From the NCBI RefSeq assembly GCF_005518135.1, contig NZ_SULI01000001.1, positions 1 through 64,000 of the forward strand: DNA of 64,000 bases. Reading direction: 5' to 3'. Positions 38,951 through 47,910 of this stretch are shown here, piece by piece. The stretch comes from Shimia litoralis. Lineage in GTDB: Bacteria > Pseudomonadota > Alphaproteobacteria > Rhodobacterales > Rhodobacteraceae. Below the pieces are notes generated by a model. It saw only the letters and a program-made list of their open reading frames with translations. It was not told where the DNA came from and did no database searches. The stretch's first letter is position 1, and every line of letters starts with the position of its first letter. Both the position numbers and the translations under genes were made by a program.

Positions 38951-39529
38951 TTGAGCCACGACATGGACGCACCGCTTGAACTGACGGGCAAAATGCTGAT
39001 TGCGATGCCGGGGATGGCAGACCCTAGGTTTGCAAATGCTGTTATCTTTATGTGTGCATATTCCGAAGATGGGGCGATGGGGTTGATTGTGAATAAACCG
39101 ATCCAAGAGGTTCCGATCAAAGACCTGATGGCGCAGCTGTCCATTAAGGTCTCTGCGTCATTGGATGACACGTCGCTCTACTTTGGGGGGCCAGTTGAAC
39201 ATGGCCGTGGATTTGTGTTGCACACCCCAGAGTATTGCTCTGATTTGTCGTCGATGAAGGTGAATGCGTCATTTTCGATGACTGCGACACTTGATATTCT
39301 GGAAGACATTGCCGCGGGGACCGGACCTCAGGCCGCGATCGTGGCATTGGGGTATAGCGGCTGGGGGCCGGGACAACTTGAAAACGAGATCGCCCAAAAC
39401 GGGTGGTTGATCTGCGAAGCTAGACCACAGTTGGTTTTCGCGGCGTCCGATGATGAGAAATGGCAAGCCGCGCTCAAAACGATTGGCGTGGACCCTCTGA
39501 CATTGTCGGCAACGGCAGGCCGCGCATGA
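38951..39529 (+). CDS. YqgE/AlgH family protein
   Basis: The 192-residue protein has the family motifs LIAMPGMADPRFANAVIFMC, GAMGLIVNKP, YFGGPVEHGRGFVLHT and LGYSGWGPGQLENEI. The likely start is a TTG at 38951: AAGGAG lies six bases before it, whereas the first ATG (38963) lies 18 bases away. The molecular role of the family is unsettled, though it was first linked to alginate gene regulation in Pseudomonas. It converges on tsaC with a gap of ten bases. Confidence 0.9.
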   Translation: MSHDMDAPLELTGKMLIAMPGMADPRFANAVIFMCAYSEDGAMGLIVNKPIQEVPIKDLMAQLSIKVSASLDDTSLYFGGPVEHGRGFVLHTPEYCSDLSSMKVNASFSMTATLDILEDIAAGTGPQAAIVALGYSGWGPGQLENEIAQNGWLICEARPQLVFAASDDEKWQAALKTIGVDPLTLSATAGRA

Positions 39530-39539
39530 TCTCAGCAGG

Positions 39540-40517
39540 TTAGGGGCGCGGGGCGGCTGCTCTGCGCAAGCGGTCGTTGATGGCGCGCCCAAGCCCATGA
39601 TCTGGTATCGGGCTGATAGCGATTGATTTTGTGTCCATTTTGTCCATCAAATGCAGCATCTGAAACAAATTGGACGCGGCTTCGACAAGATCGCCAGCCG
39701 CTGACAGGTTCAACGTGGCATCGACGTTTCCAAAGCCCAACAGGATCTCGCCAGAGTGCAGGTCCGTCGCATTCAGGCGTATTTGCGCACTTGGGGCATA
39801 GTGCGACGTCATTTGACCGGGGGCAATCAAGGGGTCCGCATCCTGATGGTGGGGCACAGCACCCCCAAGAGCAGCCTCGATGATTTCATTTGGCAGACCA
39901 CCCGGGCGTAGCAACATAGGTTCTCCCAACAGGCCGACAATTGTGGATTCCACCCCCACATCACAGCTGCCACCATCGACGATGGCCTCGATCCGCCCGT
40001 CAAGCCCTTGGGCCACATGTGCAGCGGTTGTGGGGCTGATTTTTCCGGATGGATTGGCCGACGGGGCGGCCACGGGACCGCCGAATGTTGACAACAGGGC
40101 GCGTGCCACAGGATGCGCCGGCATGCGAATGGCCAAAGATGGCAAATCTGCGGTCACCAACGGCGAGAGACCGCTATTGGGTTTGATCGGCAATACCAAG
40201 GTCAAAGGCCCCGGCCAGAATGCCGCCGCAAGGCGATCTGCTTCTTCTGACCAGTCGACATAGGTCTTGGCCTGTGCAATCGAGGCCACATGCACTATGA
40301 GCGGGTTAAATCGTGGCCGGCCTTTGGCCTCGAAAATGCGTGCCACGGCCACGTCGTTGCGCGCATCGGCGCCCAAGCCGTATACGGTTTCTGTCGGGAA
40401 CGCGACCAGCCCGCCGTCTGCCAGTATCGTGCTGGCACGGTCGTAACCGGTTTGATCTGATTTGAGTCTGGCGGTTTCCACGGTGATCTTCTGGTGACGC
40501 TGCGTTCTTCTTTGCAT
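39540..40517 (-). CDS. Threonylcarbamoyl-AMP synthase (TsaC/Sua5 type)
   Basis: This enzyme makes TC-AMP for the t6A modification of ANN-decoding tRNAs. The 325-residue protein is the long Sua5 form: YrdC domain with GLVAFPTETVYGLGADA, KGRPRFNPLIVHV, SLAIRMPAHP and AAPSANPSGKISPT. A C-terminal Sua5 domain follows, linked by PGQMTSHYAPSAQI. The ATG at 40517 is chosen; a longer frame to 40565 has no support. Confidence 0.92.
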   Translation of the reverse strand: MQRRTQRHQKITVETARLKSDQTGYDRASTILADGGLVAFPTETVYGLGADARNDVAVARIFEAKGRPRFNPLIVHVASIAQAKTYVDWSEEADRLAAAFWPGPLTLVLPIKPNSGLSPLVTADLPSLAIRMPAHPVARALLSTFGGPVAAPSANPSGKISPTTAAHVAQGLDGRIEAIVDGGSCDVGVESTIVGLLGEPMLLRPGGLPNEIIEAALGGAVPHHQDADPLIAPGQMTSHYAPSAQIRLNATDLHSGEILLGFGNVDATLNLSAAGDLVEAASNLFQMLHLMDKMDTKSIAISPIPDHGLGRAINDRLRRAAAPRP

Positions 40518-40603
40518 GGGACCAAACGTACACTTACGCTGGCCTATAAAGCTGCATACAAGCACGTGAACTTAATGCCAAGCCGCAACATCAGGAGAGT
40601 GAC

Positions 40604-42322
40604 ATGCCATTTCGTGCGCCCGTTTCCGACTATCAGTTTTTGTTTGAACACGTGGTCGACCTTGCCCAAGTCACGCGAACCGAAAGATTTGCCGAGGCTG
40701 ACAACGACGTCACAGACGCGATCCTGACCGAGGCCGGCCGGATGTGCGAAGACATCATGGCACCTGTGCAACGGAATGGCGATTTGCATCCGGCCGTCTT
40801 GGAAAATGGGGTGGTGCGCACATCGCCTGGATTTGCCGACGCCTACCAAAAAATCGCCGAAGGGGGCTGGATCGGTGTCGGTGCGGACCCCGAATTTGGG
40901 GGTATGGGGCTGCCGCATACCATTACAACGGCGGTCAACGAAATGATGAGCGCGGCTTGCCTGTCGCTGCAGCTGAATCCGCTGATGACGCAAGGCCAGA
41001 TCGAAGCGCTTGAGCACCATGCCTCGGACGACATCAAATCGGTGTACCTTCCCAAGCTGATTTCCGGCGAATGGTCGGGCACGATGAACCTGACAGAGCC
41101 TGCTGCAGGATCAGATGTGGGGGCCTTGAGATCCAAGGCTGAAGCCAATGATGACGGGTCATATGCAGTCACCGGCCAGAAGATTTTCATCAGCTGGGGG
41201 GACAACGACTTTACCGACAACGTGTGCCATTTGGTTCTGGCACGTTTGCCAGATGGTAAACCTGGCACCAAAGGCATCAGTCTGTTTATCGTGCCGCGTC
41301 ATATCCCGGATGACGCAGGCAACCCCGGCGTGGCGAACAGCCTTCGGGTGGTGAGCCTTGAGCACAAAATGGGCCTGCATGGCAGCCCGACCGCTGTGAT
41401 GGAATTTGACGGCGCCAAAGGATGGCTTATCGGAGAACCTCATGACGGGATGCGGGCCATGTTCACCATGATGAACAATGCGCGTCTTGGGGTCGGATGT
41501 CAGGGCATTGGCGCTGCAGAAGGCGCGTATCAGTATGCGCTGGCCTATGCCCAAGATCGCAAACAGGGGCGTACGCCCGTGGGCGATGGCACCGGTTCTA
41601 TTGTCGACCATGCAGATGTGCGTCGGATGTTGGCCACAATGAAGGCCGAAATTTTTGCTGCGCGCGCGATTGCCCTGTCTTGTGCAGTTGCAATCGATAT
41701 GAGCACTGCGACAGATGATACCGAAGCCAAGGCGCGTGCGGCCTATCTGACGCCAATCGCCAAGGCGTTTGGAACGGATACCGGCATCGCCGTGAGCGAA
41801 ATGGGTGTGCAAGTCCATGGGGGTATGGGTTTCATCGAAGAAACCGGCGCTGCGCAGTATTCCCGCGATGTGCGTGTGACCGCGATCTATGAAGGTACAA
41901 ATGGCATTCAGGCCATGGATTTAGTGGCCCGAAAATTGATGGATGGCGGTGAAGCTGCATATCGGCTTTTGGATGAAATTGAAGAAAACGCAGAAATCGC
42001 GCGATCCACGATGCCAGAACTTGCCGAACCCGTGTGGGAAGCCACAGAAACCTTGCGTGAGACCACCGAGTGGCTGGTTGCCCAAAAGGATTTGAACGAA
42101 CGTTTTGCTGGGGCCGTGCCTTTCTTGAAAGGGTTTGCCCGAGTCCTTGGCGCGCATTTCCACCTGCGCGCCGCCATGGGAGAAGGCATGTATGGCCCGC
42201 GGACCAAGCTGGCGCGGTTCTATATCACCAGAATGCTGCCTGAGCATGTCGGGCTATTGGCGCATGCGGTGCGCGGAGCGGCGGACCTTTATGCCCTGAG
42301 CGAAGAGGATTTGAGTGTATGA
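40604..42322 (+). CDS. Acyl-CoA dehydrogenase, DmdC-like long form
   Basis: The 572-residue flavoprotein is of the long acyl-CoA dehydrogenase type: NLTEPAAGSDVGALRSKAE, KIFISWGDNDFTDN, EHKMGLHGSPT, GCQGIGAAEGAYQYALAYAQ and the catalytic-glutamate region YEGTNGIQAMDL. It carries the extra C-terminal domain found in DmdC (methylmercaptopropionyl-CoA dehydrogenase) and relatives. In Roseobacter bacteria several paralogues exist, so whether this one handles DMSP-derived thioesters or other acyl-CoAs is open. It is coupled by ATGA to a metallo-hydrolase gene. Confidence 0.88.
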   Translation: MPFRAPVSDYQFLFEHVVDLAQVTRTERFAEADNDVTDAILTEAGRMCEDIMAPVQRNGDLHPAVLENGVVRTSPGFADAYQKIAEGGWIGVGADPEFGGMGLPHTITTAVNEMMSAACLSLQLNPLMTQGQIEALEHHASDDIKSVYLPKLISGEWSGTMNLTEPAAGSDVGALRSKAEANDDGSYAVTGQKIFISWGDNDFTDNVCHLVLARLPDGKPGTKGISLFIVPRHIPDDAGNPGVANSLRVVSLEHKMGLHGSPTAVMEFDGAKGWLIGEPHDGMRAMFTMMNNARLGVGCQGIGAAEGAYQYALAYAQDRKQGRTPVGDGTGSIVDHADVRRMLATMKAEIFAARAIALSCAVAIDMSTATDDTEAKARAAYLTPIAKAFGTDTGIAVSEMGVQVHGGMGFIEETGAAQYSRDVRVTAIYEGTNGIQAMDLVARKLMDGGEAAYRLLDEIEENAEIARSTMPELAEPVWEATETLRETTEWLVAQKDLNERFAGAVPFLKGFARVLGAHFHLRAAMGEGMYGPRTKLARFYITRMLPEHVGLLAHAVRGAADLYALSEEDLSV

Positions 42323-43365
42323 GCAGCCCCGTTCCAGAAGGCATTCGCTATCCTTGGGAGACGCCGCCAGCCGAAGGTGAAGCCATTGAGGTCGCGAAAG
42401 GCGTGCTTTGGATGCGTCTGCCTTTGCCCATGATGTTGGACCATGTGAATGTGTACGCATTGGACGAAGGTGACAGCTGGACCATCATTGATACCGGGTT
42501 CTCGTCCAAACGAAGCAAGGCTGTTTGGGCGACGTTGCTTGCTGGGCCGCTGGCCGGAAAACCCGTCAGTCGTGTGATCGTCACGCACCATCACCCCGAT
42601 CACATCGGACTGGCAGGGTGGTTTCAATCCGAGCATGGCGCCGAGCTCTGGACCACCCGCACGGCTTGGCTGTTTGGGCGGATGCTTCAGCTCGACGAGC
42701 AAGCCATCCCGACACAAGAAACGCTGAATTTCTACCGTTCTGCAGGTATGGATGAAGATGTGTTTAACCAGCGTGCCAGTGAGCGCCCCTTTAACTTTTC
42801 GGATGTGGTTGACCCGCTGCCGCTGGGGTTTCGCCGCATCAAAGAGGGCGATGTCGTACGAATCGGTGGTCGCGATTGGGATGTACATATTGGTAACGGT
42901 CACGCACCAGAGCACGCCACGTTTTGGTCTCGGGATGACAATCTCGTGATTTCGGGCGACCAGATATTGCCCTCGATCAGCTCAAATATTGGTGTGTATG
43001 CGACCGAGCCCGAGGCTGATCCGGTTGGGGACTGGCTTGAGGCTTGCGAGCGATTGTCCCAATACGCAAAACCCGATCATCTGGTGCTTGGCGGGCATAA
43101 GCTGCCGTTTACGGGGCTGAAAACCCGTATGCGCCAATTGATTGACAACCATCACGGTGCTCTGGATCGGCTTGTTGACCACCTCGCGACACCGCAGACA
43201 GCAGGCGATTGTTTTCCGCCGCTGTTCAAACGTAAAATTGAAGGGTCGGCATATGGGCTTGCTTTGGTCGAAGCGATTGCTCACTTGAACCATCTGTATC
43301 ATGTTGGGTCTGTAACACGGACCAAACGTAAAGATGGGGCATGGCTTTGGCAGAACAAAGAATGA
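42319..43365 (+). CDS. MBL-fold metallo-hydrolase
   Basis: The 348-residue protein has the metallo-beta-lactamase motif THHHPDHIG (HxHxDH variant), a further histidine in GNGHAPEH, SGDQILPS and a final histidine in LGGHKLPF, all five metal sites. A helical C-terminal domain follows, as in LACTB2/glyoxalase-like hydrolases. Its ATG overlaps the acyl-CoA dehydrogenase stop, so a linked role (for example thioester or product hydrolysis) is likely but unproven. Confidence 0.88.
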   Translation: MSSPVPEGIRYPWETPPAEGEAIEVAKGVLWMRLPLPMMLDHVNVYALDEGDSWTIIDTGFSSKRSKAVWATLLAGPLAGKPVSRVIVTHHHPDHIGLAGWFQSEHGAELWTTRTAWLFGRMLQLDEQAIPTQETLNFYRSAGMDEDVFNQRASERPFNFSDVVDPLPLGFRRIKEGDVVRIGGRDWDVHIGNGHAPEHATFWSRDDNLVISGDQILPSISSNIGVYATEPEADPVGDWLEACERLSQYAKPDHLVLGGHKLPFTGLKTRMRQLIDNHHGALDRLVDHLATPQTAGDCFPPLFKRKIEGSAYGLALVEAIAHLNHLYHVGSVTRTKRKDGAWLWQNKE

Positions 43366-43832
43366 CAACGATGATGGGCGACACAATCGAAACGTCAGCA
43401 GAGGCCGCAGAAGCTGCTGCCTTGCCACGACGCCACGAGGTGCATTCAGACCCGAATGTCGAGCCCTGCAATGATATTCCGGCATCCGTGGCAAAAAAGC
43501 CGGTGGGCCAGAAAAGCCCGGCAGAATGGGCCTATGAAAGACTGATTCTTTATATTCAGAATTTCGAAGAGCAGTTGGACAACGAACACGAAGTTGCGAT
43601 GGGCTTTACCGGTGGCGATGCCGGGGTTTTGCGTATCGAAGGGATGGGGTTCTTTGATCCAGATATTGTGACCTTTTATGGGTCAGACGCGGGCGGGGCC
43701 AAAACACAGCTGGTTCAGCACGTCAGCCAACTAAATGTTATGCTGCGAGCGTTGCCTAAGGAGGTTGAACAAGAGGCTCCAAACCGGATCGGGTTCCGCC
43801 TTGCGGCTGATCTTGGGGGCAGTTCGACATAA
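43362..43832 (+). CDS. DUF6173-like protein
   Basis: The 156-residue protein has an acidic, alanine-rich N-terminus, then a conserved core AYERLILYIQNFEEQLDNEH, VAMGFTGGDAGVLRIEGMG, VTFYGSDAGGAKTQLVQHVS and LNVMLRALPKE, matching DUF6173 as I remember it. There is no signal or membrane span. The ATG at 43362 overlaps the metallo-hydrolase stop (ATGA). An alternative ATG at 43371 is possible. Function unknown. Confidence 0.75.
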   Translation: MTTMMGDTIETSAEAAEAAALPRRHEVHSDPNVEPCNDIPASVAKKPVGQKSPAEWAYERLILYIQNFEEQLDNEHEVAMGFTGGDAGVLRIEGMGFFDPDIVTFYGSDAGGAKTQLVQHVSQLNVMLRALPKEVEQEAPNRIGFRLAADLGGSST

Positions 43833-43931
43833 AATTCGGGAAATTTGGCCATCCTGTGCGCGATTGACGTGGTGACAGGCTGGCACAAATCCTTTATTCA
43901 GCGAAAAAACGATACTCGAAGGAAACGCGAC

Positions 43932-44066
43932 ATGGCTGATTATAAACATGGGTCAATGGACATTGATGTTCAGGAAAAAACCTTTGCTGGCTTTATCAAG
44001 GCATCGACATGGGTTGCAGGTGGCTCAATCGCCATTCTGATCTTTATGGCGATTGTAAACGGCTAA
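43932..44066 (+). CDS. aa3-type cytochrome c oxidase subunit IV
   Basis: The 44-residue protein MADYKHGSMDIDVQEKTFAG continues into one transmembrane segment (about 21-42). This is the small alphaproteobacterial subunit IV of aa3 oxidase: MxxxKHGSMDxxxQExTFxGF is its signature. AAGGAAA lies about seven bases before the ATG. The other oxidase subunits are not in this window, so the gene stands alone, as in other genomes of the group. Confidence 0.9.
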   Translation: MADYKHGSMDIDVQEKTFAGFIKASTWVAGGSIAILIFMAIVNG

Positions 44067-44094
44067 GCCGACATCCCAGTTAGAGGGTATTCCA

Positions 44095-44748
44095 ATGATT
44101 CGAGCAGTGCGCCTGAGTGCGGCCCTGATGGTTGCGGTTGCCTTGGCAGCGTGTTCGGTGAACAAGGATTACGCGTCTGATGAAGACATTCGGCGTGTGG
44201 CGTATTCAAGCAAAAGTACGCCCAGCCTGACACTTTATACCATGGTCAGCAATGACACGGGGCAGGGTGCCCACACGTCTTTGCTGATCAATGCGTCCCA
44301 GCGCGTAGCGTGGGATCCAGCCGGGAGCTTTCGGGCCGAAGGCATTGTCGCACGTGACGACGTGATTTATGGCATGACCCCCAAAATGGTGGACTACTAT
44401 ACGCGGTTCCATGCGCGCCAAACGTATCACGTGATCATTCAAAAGCTGGACGTTAGCCCCGAAGTGGCCGAGCTGGCACTTCAGCGCGCTGTCGGGTTCG
44501 GGGCAGTGCCTCAAGCCCACTGCGCACGCAGCACATCAGATTTGCTAGGTAGCTTGCCGGGTTTTGAAGATATCTCGACGACATTTTATCCGCTCAAACT
44601 CTATGAAGCGTTCGCGGAATATGGCCCAACCCGCCAAGAATTGTTCGAATATGACGCAGACGATAAATCCAAGGTTCTTGCGGAGTATAACGAGGAGCTC
44701 GTGGCCGAGCAGCGTGCAAAAAACCTTGAGAAAAAGAAGGCCAACTAG
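44095..44748 (+). CDS. Lipoprotein of unknown function
   Basis: The 217-residue protein has a lipoprotein signal peptide with lipobox LAAC (Cys20). The core has TLYTMVSNDTGQGAHTSLLI with a histidine and HCARSTSDLLG with a cysteine, an arrangement that recalls papain-like NlpC/P60 relatives, but I cannot prove it. The C-terminus is a highly charged helix (EELVAEQRAKNLEKKKAN). It sits 28 bases after the oxidase subunit IV gene and converges on azlD with a four-base gap. Confidence 0.7.
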   Translation: MIRAVRLSAALMVAVALAACSVNKDYASDEDIRRVAYSSKSTPSLTLYTMVSNDTGQGAHTSLLINASQRVAWDPAGSFRAEGIVARDDVIYGMTPKMVDYYTRFHARQTYHVIIQKLDVSPEVAELALQRAVGFGAVPQAHCARSTSDLLGSLPGFEDISTTFYPLKLYEAFAEYGPTRQELFEYDADDKSKVLAEYNEELVAEQRAKNLEKKKAN

Positions 44749-44752
44749 GTCG

Positions 44753-45079
44753 CTAGCCGATCAAGTATAGGCCGAGGTAAAGCGTTGCGGCCCCGCCAAA
44801 AATCGCCAACAGCACATTCTTAAAGAAATACCCAAGCACCAGCGTCACAATGGCGGCACTTGTGCGTGCCGGATCCATGTGGCCGCCCGTCGCCGCAGGC
44901 CACACGATCAAAGGCGCGACCAATCCGGGCAACACCGCAACCGCAGTGTATCGCAGGTGGCGCAATACCCACGGCGGCAGGTTCTTGTCGCCAATAATAC
45001 CGGTAAAGACAAACCGCAGACCAAAGCTGCCAAGTCCAAGACCAATGATCACAATCCACAATTCGACACGGTCAATCAT
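44753..45079 (-). CDS. AzlD family branched-chain amino-acid exporter subunit
   Basis: The 108-residue membrane protein has the AzlD pattern GLGSFGLRFVFTG, LPPWVLRHLRYTAVAVLPGL and four spans. Its ATG overlaps the azlC stop (ATGA), and the two form a branched-chain amino acid (BCAA) exporter of the AzlCD/YgaZH type. It converges with the lipoprotein gene. Confidence 0.88.
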   Translation of the reverse strand: MIDRVELWIVIIGLGLGSFGLRFVFTGIIGDKNLPPWVLRHLRYTAVAVLPGLVAPLIVWPAATGGHMDPARTSAAIVTLVLGYFFKNVLLAIFGGAATLYLGLYLIG

Positions 45080-45789
45080 CGCTGCGCTCTCCGTTCGGTC
45101 CACAGCTCAATTTGTGCGCCTGTGATCATGCCGCCGATGCCTGCAATCATCAGCCCGAGGTTATAGGGCACCCATGCAAAGCCAATTGCAAAGGTGACCG
45201 ACACCGCTGCAGCGGCCATATGCGCCGGTGTTCGCAGCATTGGGCCGATCATCGCCAGAAAGGTGATTGGAACTGCAAAGTCGAGTGCAAATGCGGGGGG
45301 GATGGATTGTCCCACCATTGCCCCAACCAAGGTAAAGAAATACCAGTTCGGGCAGACAGGGGTGATCACACCAAAGAAATACGCCATGCGTTCGGGCACG
45401 GTCAGGGTCGGTTTGTTTTCATATTCGATAATCGACAACGCATAAGCTTGGTCGACCGTGAAATATGCGGCGATGGCGCGTTGCCACATTGGCGCAGCAC
45501 CGATGTATGGCGTCAGAGACGCCGAATACATCGCCATTCGCAGGTTTACAGCCAAGGCGGACGCCAGCACGACAATGGTCGGAGCGTTTTCACTCATCAA
45601 TTGTAGGGCGGTGAACTGAGCGGCCCCGGCGATGACAACGATGGTGAAGGCCATGGTTTCAAACACATTTAGGCCTGCCTCGGTTGCGACAACACCAAAC
45701 AGCAATGCAAACGGGCTTACGACCAAAATAAACGGGGTGCCGTCGCGAACGCCCTTCCAATAGGCGGATTTAGTGCTGGAGGGTGCCAT
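45076..45789 (-). CDS. AzlC family branched-chain amino-acid exporter subunit
   Basis: The 237-residue membrane protein has GVRDGTPFILVVSPFALLFG, AGAAQFTALQL and NLRMAMYSASLTPY, typical of AzlC/YgaZ, with about seven spans. It is coupled to azlD by ATGA. The substrate (leucine, isoleucine or valine, or analogues) is inferred from the family. It is transcribed away from fdhD, with a 50-base gap that must hold both promoters. Confidence 0.9.
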   Translation of the reverse strand: MAPSSTKSAYWKGVRDGTPFILVVSPFALLFGVVATEAGLNVFETMAFTIVVIAGAAQFTALQLMSENAPTIVVLASALAVNLRMAMYSASLTPYIGAAPMWQRAIAAYFTVDQAYALSIIEYENKPTLTVPERMAYFFGVITPVCPNWYFFTLVGAMVGQSIPPAFALDFAVPITFLAMIGPMLRTPAHMAAAAVSVTFAIGFAWVPYNLGLMIAGIGGMITGAQIELWTERRAQR

Positions 45790-45844
45790 GGCTTGTCCGT
45801 AGATTACTGGAATATACCCTTGGCCTAGCGTTCAATCTTTGGAG

Positions 45845-46744
45845 ATGCAATTGTCCAGTTCGACCGATTTCACGGATTACCTGATTGCCCCCAATCCAAC
45901 CCAGCCTGATTTGGCCCGCGTGGTCGACGGTGTGGATCATACCGGTCAAACCGTGCGCCTATCAGTTATCGAAGAACGACCGCTTACGATCTATTTGAAT
46001 TCGCAAGAAATTGTGACCGCGATGACCATTGGGGATTACCCCAAGTATCTGGCGCTTGGGTTCTTGCGCAATCAAGGGATGCTGCTGGATACTGATGTTG
46101 TGACCCGCATCGATTTTGATGACGAACTGGATACGGTTGTTGTGCGCACCGCCCAGGAAACCAGCCACGAAGAAAAACTGAAAAAGAAAACGCGCACCTC
46201 AGGGTGTGCTGTGGGGACGGTATTTGGCGACATGATGGAGGGGCTCGAGGCGGTGACGTTGCCCAATACGCCTGTTCTGACATCTGATTTGTATGCCTTG
46301 GCGCATAAGATAAACCGCACGCCGTCGCTGTATCTTGAAACAGGCGCCATTCACGGAACGGTGCTGTGTCAGGGAAATCGACCGTTGGTGTATATGGAGG
46401 ACGTGGGGCGTCACAATGCCGTTGATAAAATTTCCGGCTGGCTGTTCGACACAAAGACAGAGGCCTCAGATAAGATTTTGTATACCACAGGCCGGTTGAC
46501 GTCTGAGATGGTGATCAAAACGGCCCTGATGGGTATACCTGTTTTGGCGTCGCGATCCGGCTTTACGGCGTGGGGTGTCGAGATTGCACAGCAGGTTGGT
46601 TTGACGCTGATCGGGCGGATGCGCGGTCAAAGGTTTGTGTGTCTTTCGGGGAATGATAGAGTGACCCGTGATGTTGATCCTTCCAGCGTTCCAGAGGACG
46701 ACAAAAAGCACAGACGAAAATCTGCTTCGGTCGATGACGCATAA
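45845..46744 (+). CDS. fdhD: FdhD sulfurtransferase for molybdenum/tungsten formate dehydrogenase
   Basis: FdhD transfers sulfur from a cysteine desulfurase to the molybdenum cofactor of formate dehydrogenases. The 299-residue protein has ERPLTIYLNSQEIVTAMT, YLALGFLRNQG, ETGAIHGTVL, EDVGRHNAVDKI, YTTGRLTSEMVIK and RSGFTAWGVEIA, all family hallmarks. The usual CxxC loop reads SGCAVG here, with one cysteine. The start is ambiguous: GGAG touches ATG 45845 but sits six bases before a TTG at 45851. It heads a molybdenum-cofactor group. Confidence 0.92.
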   Translation: MQLSSSTDFTDYLIAPNPTQPDLARVVDGVDHTGQTVRLSVIEERPLTIYLNSQEIVTAMTIGDYPKYLALGFLRNQGMLLDTDVVTRIDFDDELDTVVVRTAQETSHEEKLKKKTRTSGCAVGTVFGDMMEGLEAVTLPNTPVLTSDLYALAHKINRTPSLYLETGAIHGTVLCQGNRPLVYMEDVGRHNAVDKISGWLFDTKTEASDKILYTTGRLTSEMVIKTALMGIPVLASRSGFTAWGVEIAQQVGLTLIGRMRGQRFVCLSGNDRVTRDVDPSSVPEDDKKHRRKSASVDDA

Positions 46745-46798
46745 TAAATATGACCCGGACTTTTATTGTCTGGGGATACAATTAGGAAAGCCAAATCC

Positions 46799-47422
46799 AT
46801 GCAGCAGCCAGTTGGAGTGATCCTTGCAGGAGGTCTCTCGTCTCGAATGGGTGGCGGAGATAAAGGGCTTCTTGATCTGAATGGCCAATCGATTTTGCGG
46901 CATGTTATTGACCGGTTAGAGCCGCAAGTTGCAAGCGTGGCGATCAATGCAAACGGCGACGCCGGACGATTTTCCGATACGAACTTGCCTGTCTTGCCCG
47001 ATACGATTTCCGATTACCCTGGTCCTTTGGCCGGGGTGTTGGCTGGATTGGATTGGGCCGCATCGCAAGGGGCTGCGCACATTGTGACGGCAGCGGCAGA
47101 TACCCCGTTTTTCCCATGTGATCTGGTGCCACAGCTTGTTCTGGCCGCACAAGACCGTGATCCAGCCATTGCCTTGGCCGCAAGCCGCGACCCTGACACG
47201 GGGAAACTCTGGCGTCAGCCGACATTTGGGTTGTGGCCGGTTGCACTGCGCGACGACCTGCGCGCGGCCCTAATAGGTGGGCTGCGCAAAGTGGTTCTGT
47301 GGACCGATTCCTATAATGCGGCGACAGCGGTGTTCCCAAATTTCGGACTGGATCCGTTTTTCAATGTGAACACGCCGGTCGAATTGGAACAGGCGCGTGC
47401 ATTTGCAAAGGGTGCGGGATGA
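46799..47422 (+). CDS. mobA: Molybdenum cofactor guanylyltransferase
   Basis: MobA attaches GMP to Mo-molybdopterin to form the guanine dinucleotide cofactor. The 207-residue protein starts with VGVILAGGLSSRMGGGDKGL, the nucleotidyltransferase loop, and has DYPGPLAGVLAGLDWA and NVNTPVELEQA at the end. AGGAAAG lies about nine bases before the ATG at 46799. mobB begins in its stop codon overlap (ATGA). Confidence 0.94.
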   Translation: MQQPVGVILAGGLSSRMGGGDKGLLDLNGQSILRHVIDRLEPQVASVAINANGDAGRFSDTNLPVLPDTISDYPGPLAGVLAGLDWAASQGAAHIVTAAADTPFFPCDLVPQLVLAAQDRDPAIALAASRDPDTGKLWRQPTFGLWPVALRDDLRAALIGGLRKVVLWTDSYNAATAVFPNFGLDPFFNVNTPVELEQARAFAKGAG

Positions 47423-47910
47423 AAATCTTTGGTGTTACCGGATGGAAGAATGCAGGCAAAACCGGCCTGATGGAGCGGCTTGTGTCTGAGATCACATCGC
47501 GTGGTTTGCGGGTATCGACGCTTAAGCACGCGCACCATTCCTTTGATGTCGATCATCCCGGACGGGATAGCTATCGCCACCGCGAGGCGGGCGCGTCGCA
47601 GGTTCTGTTGGTATCAGAGCACAGGTGGGCCCTGATGAGCGAACAACGTGGAGCACCGGAACCTGCGCTCGAAGAGTTGCTGCAGAAACTATCACCCGTC
47701 GATCTGGTGTTGATCGAAGGCTATAAGCGTGAACCACACCCCAAGATCGAAGCCTTTCGGGCTGTTGCAAACAATCCTCTGATTGCAGAGGGCGATAAAA
47801 CGATTGTTGCGATCGCATCCGATTGCCCGATCGATATTGATCGGCCTGTGTTTGATCTGGATGACACAATTCAGATCGCCAATTTTATCCTCAACGAGGT
47901 CGGCTTATGA
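47419..47910 (+). CDS. mobB: Molybdopterin-guanine dinucleotide biosynthesis adaptor MobB
   Basis: The 163-residue P-loop GTPase has GVTGWKNAGKTGL (Walker A), LKHAHHSFDVDHPGRDSYRH and DLVLIEGYKREPHPKIEAFR, all conserved in MobB, which assists MobA. It overlaps mobA at its start and moeA at its end (ATGA each), so mobA-mobB-moeA is one coupled unit. Confidence 0.94.
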   Translation: MKIFGVTGWKNAGKTGLMERLVSEITSRGLRVSTLKHAHHSFDVDHPGRDSYRHREAGASQVLLVSEHRWALMSEQRGAPEPALEELLQKLSPVDLVLIEGYKREPHPKIEAFRAVANNPLIAEGDKTIVAIASDCPIDIDRPVFDLDDTIQIANFILNEVGL

